A DNA stretch of 22,096 bases from contig CAQBGY010000024.1 in the NCBI GenBank assembly GCA_948759685.1, forward strand, positions 1 to 22,096, in the 5' to 3' direction. This DNA is from an uncultured Eubacterium sp. (GTDB lineage Bacteria; Bacillota_A; Clostridia; Lachnospirales; Lachnospiraceae). A program made the translations under genes and the position numbers. The notes beneath the pieces are model-generated. The model was not told the DNA's origin and did no database searches. It worked only from the letters and a program-made list of their open reading frames with translations. This document shows, one piece after another, positions 22,096-22,096 of this stretch (the first letter of the stretch is position 1; the number at the start of each line of letters is the position of its first letter).

Positions 22096-22096
22096 C

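Overview
The window is a piece of a Bacteroidales (Bacteroides/Parabacteroides-type) CTnDOT-family conjugative transposon (ICE) that carries a second integrative element inside one of its transfer genes. This rests on the tra/mob gene order (traA-B-D-E-F-G on the minus strand; mobA-B-C on the plus strand), the DUF3945 - small membrane protein - topB (exc-like) block, rteC, and Bacteroides-type promoters (TTTG or TTG, about 20 bases, TAnnTTTG).

Layout. 1-about 2500: one end of an inserted integrative element (start of an unknown gene, two helix-turn-helix proteins, a tyrosine recombinase and its promoter). Its end lies in traG, which is cut just before the Walker A motif of the VirB4-like ATPase. 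2465-6876: the tra operon read leftward (truncated traG, traF, traE, traD-like, traB, ParA-like traA, a doubtful small ORF). 6896-7234: repeat-rich non-coding DNA, probably oriT. 7235-10924: mobA, relaxase mobB, coupling protein mobC. 10971-14053: a visibly AT-rich three-gene minus-strand cassette (membrane protein, PD-(D/E)XK nuclease-like protein, HEPN protein), a candidate undescribed defence system. 14253-18024: a tightly overlapping DUF3945 / small membrane protein / topoisomerase III operon. About 18050-18125: a candidate small RNA in the position of RteR of CTnDOT. 18364-21884: an operon of a radical SAM protein, a small calycin-like protein, a second-copy-type asparaginyl-tRNA synthetase and rteC, in the place where CTnDOT carries tetQ-rteA-rteB. 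21905-22096: terminator, candidate RteC operators and a promoter for a gene beyond the window, probably the excision operon.

How it may work together. RteC would switch on the excision operon, TopB and the excision proteins would act at the ICE ends, MobA/B would nick oriT and MobC would feed DNA to the TraA-TraG apparatus. Three regulatory observations stand out. (1) The candidate small RNA after topB matches, with one mismatch and one bulge over about 25 nt, the antisense of the traD-traE junction, so it could pair with tra mRNA. (2) The inserted element and the ICE share 10-bp-phased GGACA repeats, as if the insert reads an ICE signal. (3) The insert disables traG while resident, so ICE transfer in this cell should depend on its excision or on another traG copy. 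Functions come from motifs read by eye; no database search was run.
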